From positions 1 to 16,271 of the forward strand of contig JAICUS010000059.1 of assembly GCA_025935735.1 (NCBI GenBank): a DNA stretch of 16,271 bases, given 5' to 3'. Both the position numbers and the translations under genes were made by a program. The stretch is from Solirubrobacteraceae bacterium. GTDB taxonomy: Bacteria > Actinomycetota > Thermoleophilia > Solirubrobacterales > Solirubrobacteraceae. The notes under the pieces were generated by a model. It saw nothing but the letters and a program-made list of their open reading frames with translations, had not been told where the DNA came from and searched no databases. Positions within the stretch are counted from its first letter, which is position 1, and the number at the start of each line of letters is the position of its first letter. This document shows, piece after piece, positions 14,421 to 16,271 of this stretch.

Positions 14421-15106
14421 GAGCCGACGTCCTCGACCGGATCGGGCCCGAAGGCCTCCTCGCCCTCGTGCGGGTCACGCCCCTTGTGGTCGCCCACGCC
14501 CATCCGCATGTAGCCGCGCGGGTAGGCGGGCCCGCCGAAGCCGATCTCGTTCCACGCCCAGGGGTGCGAGTAGAACATCGACAGCGCATAGCGCATGACC
14601 ACGCTCCAGGCCGTGGACGGGTCCAGGTCGTCCCAGTCGAGCTCGCCGTCGTGCAGCTTGCCGACCCAGTCGCAGCGGGCGTCGTCGCCCAGCTCGGCGA
14701 ACCCGTCGGCCTCGAGGTGGCGCGCCACCCGCCGCCAGGTCTCGCCGTCGTCGGGCATGTCGGCGTGCCGGTAGCCGTCGCGCTCCCCGGAGTGCAGCTT
14801 CGCGTCGATCATCTCCAGCACGGGGATGCGCGGCTCGAAGTCCTGGGCGAGCGCCACGTCGAGGAACGGGCGCAGCACGGCGGCCTCCGCCGGCGAGAAG
14901 AAGTGCAGCTGCGGCACGTCGTACACGCGCGAGGTCACGAGGTCGCGCGTCACCGGGTCCCAGTGGTCCGCGTTCTCGAAGACGTCGTAGTCGGGGTAGC
15001 GGCCGTGCATCTGCGGCGTGGTGCCGCGGCGCTGGCGCGGGAGCTGGGACGGCGGCCGCCCGCCGCGCTTGGGCAGGTGCCCGGCGTCACGGAAGCTCTC
15101 TGCCAT
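14417..15106 (-). CDS. Gluconate 2-dehydrogenase subunit 3-like protein
   Basis: This 229-residue protein matches the small (gamma) subunit that partners GMC dehydrogenases. The recognisable core begins at FFSPAEAAVLRPFLDVAL (69-86) and continues through helices to YSHPWAWNEIGFGGPAYPRGY (179-199). In known enzymes this subunit stabilises the flavoprotein and carries the Tat signal for both. Here the N-terminus (LPKRGGRPPSQLPRQRRG) is basic but has no hydrophobic Tat or Sec core, suggesting the pair stays in the cytosol. ATG 15106 directly follows the TAG of the preceding gene and has GGGAG 6 bases upstream. The end overlaps the GMC start by four bases, so coupled, near-equimolar synthesis is likely. 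Confidence 0.87.
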   Translation of the reverse strand: MAESFRDAGHLPKRGGRPPSQLPRQRRGTTPQMHGRYPDYDVFENADHWDPVTRDLVTSRVYDVPQLHFFSPAEAAVLRPFLDVALAQDFEPRIPVLEMIDAKLHSGERDGYRHADMPDDGETWRRVARHLEADGFAELGDDARCDWVGKLHDGELDWDDLDPSTAWSVVMRYALSMFYSHPWAWNEIGFGGPAYPRGYMRMGVGDHKGRDPHEGEEAFGPDPVEDVGS

Positions 15107-15523
15107 CTAGCGCTCCCGCCGCGAGAGGGCGGCCGCGATCCCCATCCCGCCGATCATCGCCAGCGAGCCCGGGGCGAGCGCCGGCGGCCCCATGACGAGG
15201 TTGTAGGTCGCCTCCTTGAAGCCGCCGGGCTTGCGGTAGGCGCCGCGCAGGTGGAAGTACACCCCCGCGGCGCCGTCGAGCAGGAACACGGCCGAGAGCG
15301 CGGGCAGCACGGTCCGCGCGGCCTTCTCCGACACCACCCCGGCCACGCCGGCGGCGCTCAGCGCGGGGGACAGGGCCACCGGGGTCCACATCCACTTGTT
15401 GCCGAACGAGCCGCCGTAGTGGTTGAGGTAGATCTCGAACCCCAGCGGCAGCGCGCTCACCGCGGTGGCCGCCGACAGCAGCCGCTGCGCCCGCCCGCGC
15501 CGCCAGTCGCGCAGGACCCTCAT
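15107..15523 (-). CDS. Small polytopic membrane protein of unknown function
   Basis: This 138-residue protein has about four hydrophobic helices (roughly 13-30, 46-65, 69-90 and 108-134). They are joined by short loops, one of them NHYGGSFGNKWMW (34-46), and one basic loop (HLRGAYRKPGGFKE, 91-104). There is no signal peptide. I recognise no family. Its place between a TPP enzyme and a dehydrogenase pair, coupled to both sides (ATGA overlap upstream, TAG-ATG junction downstream), suggests it belongs to the same complex or pathway. It could be a membrane docking or electron-accepting partner (inference; no haem or Fe-S ligand set is obvious). AGGAG lies 10 bases before ATG 15523. Confidence 0.8.
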   Translation of the reverse strand: MRVLRDWRRGRAQRLLSAATAVSALPLGFEIYLNHYGGSFGNKWMWTPVALSPALSAAGVAGVVSEKAARTVLPALSAVFLLDGAAGVYFHLRGAYRKPGGFKEATYNLVMGPPALAPGSLAMIGGMGIAAALSRRER

Positions 15524-16271
15524 CGGTTGACGAACTCCTGCAGCTTGCCCTTGAGCGACTGCGAGATCATCTCGCGCGCCGACGGGTCGCGGTTGGCGAT
15601 CGCGTGCGCCATCCCCTTGGCCTGCTCGAAGCGGATGTGCGGCGGCAGCGGCGGCACCTCCGGGTCGGTGATGACCTCGAGCAGCGCTGGCCGCCCGGCG
15701 CTCAGGCACTCGTCCCAGCCGGCGCCGACGTCCTCGGGCGTGTCCACCCGCACGCCGTGCAGGCCGAGCAGCCGCGCGTAGCCCGCGTAGTCGAAGTCCG
15801 GCAGCTGCTGGGAGGCGTCGAGCTTGGCGTCGCCGCTCATCACCCGCTGCTCCCACGTGACCTGGTTGAGGTCGTTGTTGTGCAGCACGCAGACGACGAG
15901 CCGCTGGTCGGCCCACTCGTGGTGGTAGCGGGCGATGTCGATCAGCGAGTTGATCCCGATCATCTGCATCGCGCCGTCGCCGATCGAGGCGATCACCGGC
16001 CGGTCGGGGTGGGCGAACTTGGCCGCCATCGCGTATGGGATGGCCGGGCACATCGTGGCCAGCGTCCCCGACAGCGCGGCGTCCATCCCCGCGCGCAGCT
16101 TCAGGTGGCGGGCCCACCAGTTCGTGGCCGAGCCGGAGTCGCTCGTGAGGATCACCCGGTCCGGCAGTCGCTGAGACAGCTCGTGGAAGACCAGCTGCGG
16201 GTTGATCGGGTCGGCGCTGTCGCCGGCCCGCGCGTCGAGGATCTCCCACCAGCGGCGGACGTTGTCCTCGA
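15520..16271 (-). CDS. Thiamine-pyrophosphate-requiring enzyme, C-terminal part (5' end outside window)
   Basis: The visible 249 residues are the C-terminal TPP-binding region of an acetolactate synthase/pyruvate oxidase-like enzyme. Visible landmarks are SDSGSATNWWARH (43-55), then the TPP/Mg motif starting at IGDGAMQM (96-103) and closing with HNNDLNQVTWEQR (130-142), followed by the LLEVITDPEVPPLPP tail (197-210). Such enzymes decarboxylate 2-oxo acids and transfer the product to an acceptor aldehyde, ketone, quinone or oxygen; which one applies here cannot be told. The N-terminal PYR domain and central domain lie beyond base 16271. It is the first visible gene of a four-gene operon, and its TGA overlaps the next ATG. 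Ends in FVNR with no lipid-binding tail like that of PoxB evident. Confidence 0.9.
   Translation of the reverse strand, partial: EDNVRRWWEILDARAGDSADPINPQLVFHELSQRLPDRVILTSDSGSATNWWARHLKLRAGMDAALSGTLATMCPAIPYAMAAKFAHPDRPVIASIGDGAMQMIGINSLIDIARYHHEWADQRLVVCVLHNNDLNQVTWEQRVMSGDAKLDASQQLPDFDYAGYARLLGLHGVRVDTPEDVGAGWDECLSAGRPALLEVITDPEVPPLPPHIRFEQAKGMAHAIANRDPSAREMISQSLKGKLQEFVNR

Overview
This is a very GC-rich chromosomal window with strongly GC-biased third codon positions. I infer an actinobacterium, most likely of the Thermoleophilia/Solirubrobacterales (Conexibacter/Solirubrobacter-like). The clues are the large secreted protein, whose Pro-rich linker and basic beta-type C-terminal domain are typical of that group, TANNNT-type -10 boxes sitting just before start codons, and the families present. 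There are no mobile elements, CRISPR arrays, rRNAs or standard tRNAs.

Layout. (1) 1-2084, + strand: the end of a DIP1984-family gene, a roughly 210-base gap holding a tRNA T-arm-like hairpin nested in longer-range stems (possible structured RNA), a small uncharacterised protein, and a Gfo/Idh/MocA oxidoreductase. (2) 2091-6512: a signalling island. It has a CHASE3-HAMP-GAF-HisKA_3 sensor kinase, a divergent canonical NarL-type response regulator, a stand-alone receiver preceded by a 67-residue helical protein on the opposite strand, and a second NarL-type regulator whose receiver has lost most of its phosphorylation pocket. (3) 6513-6936: a convergent gap with no convincing gene. (4) 6937-11734, - strand: a small single-pass membrane protein, a 1182-residue secreted protein of unknown function, and a DUF2231-Rieske membrane protein. 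(5) 11834-16271: a short-chain dehydrogenase on + converging on a four-gene - strand operon (TPP enzyme, small membrane protein, gluconate 2-dehydrogenase subunit 3-like protein, GMC flavoprotein with a 3Fe-4S-type cysteine motif).

How it works together. Region 5 looks like a redox unit: a TPP enzyme and a flavin/Fe-S dehydrogenase pair, translationally coupled through overlapping or abutting codons, with a candidate membrane partner and a nearby SDR. Region 2 looks like a branched two-component network. Several first-in-unit genes have a -10-like hexamer ending 6-7 bases before the start codon, which suggests leaderless mRNAs. Genes inside operons have Shine-Dalgarno sequences instead. This split was used to choose several starts.

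The candidates for something undescribed are the DIP1984/T-arm RNA/149-residue protein neighbourhood, the secreted 1182-residue protein, and the TPP-GMC operon. None can be proven from sequence alone.
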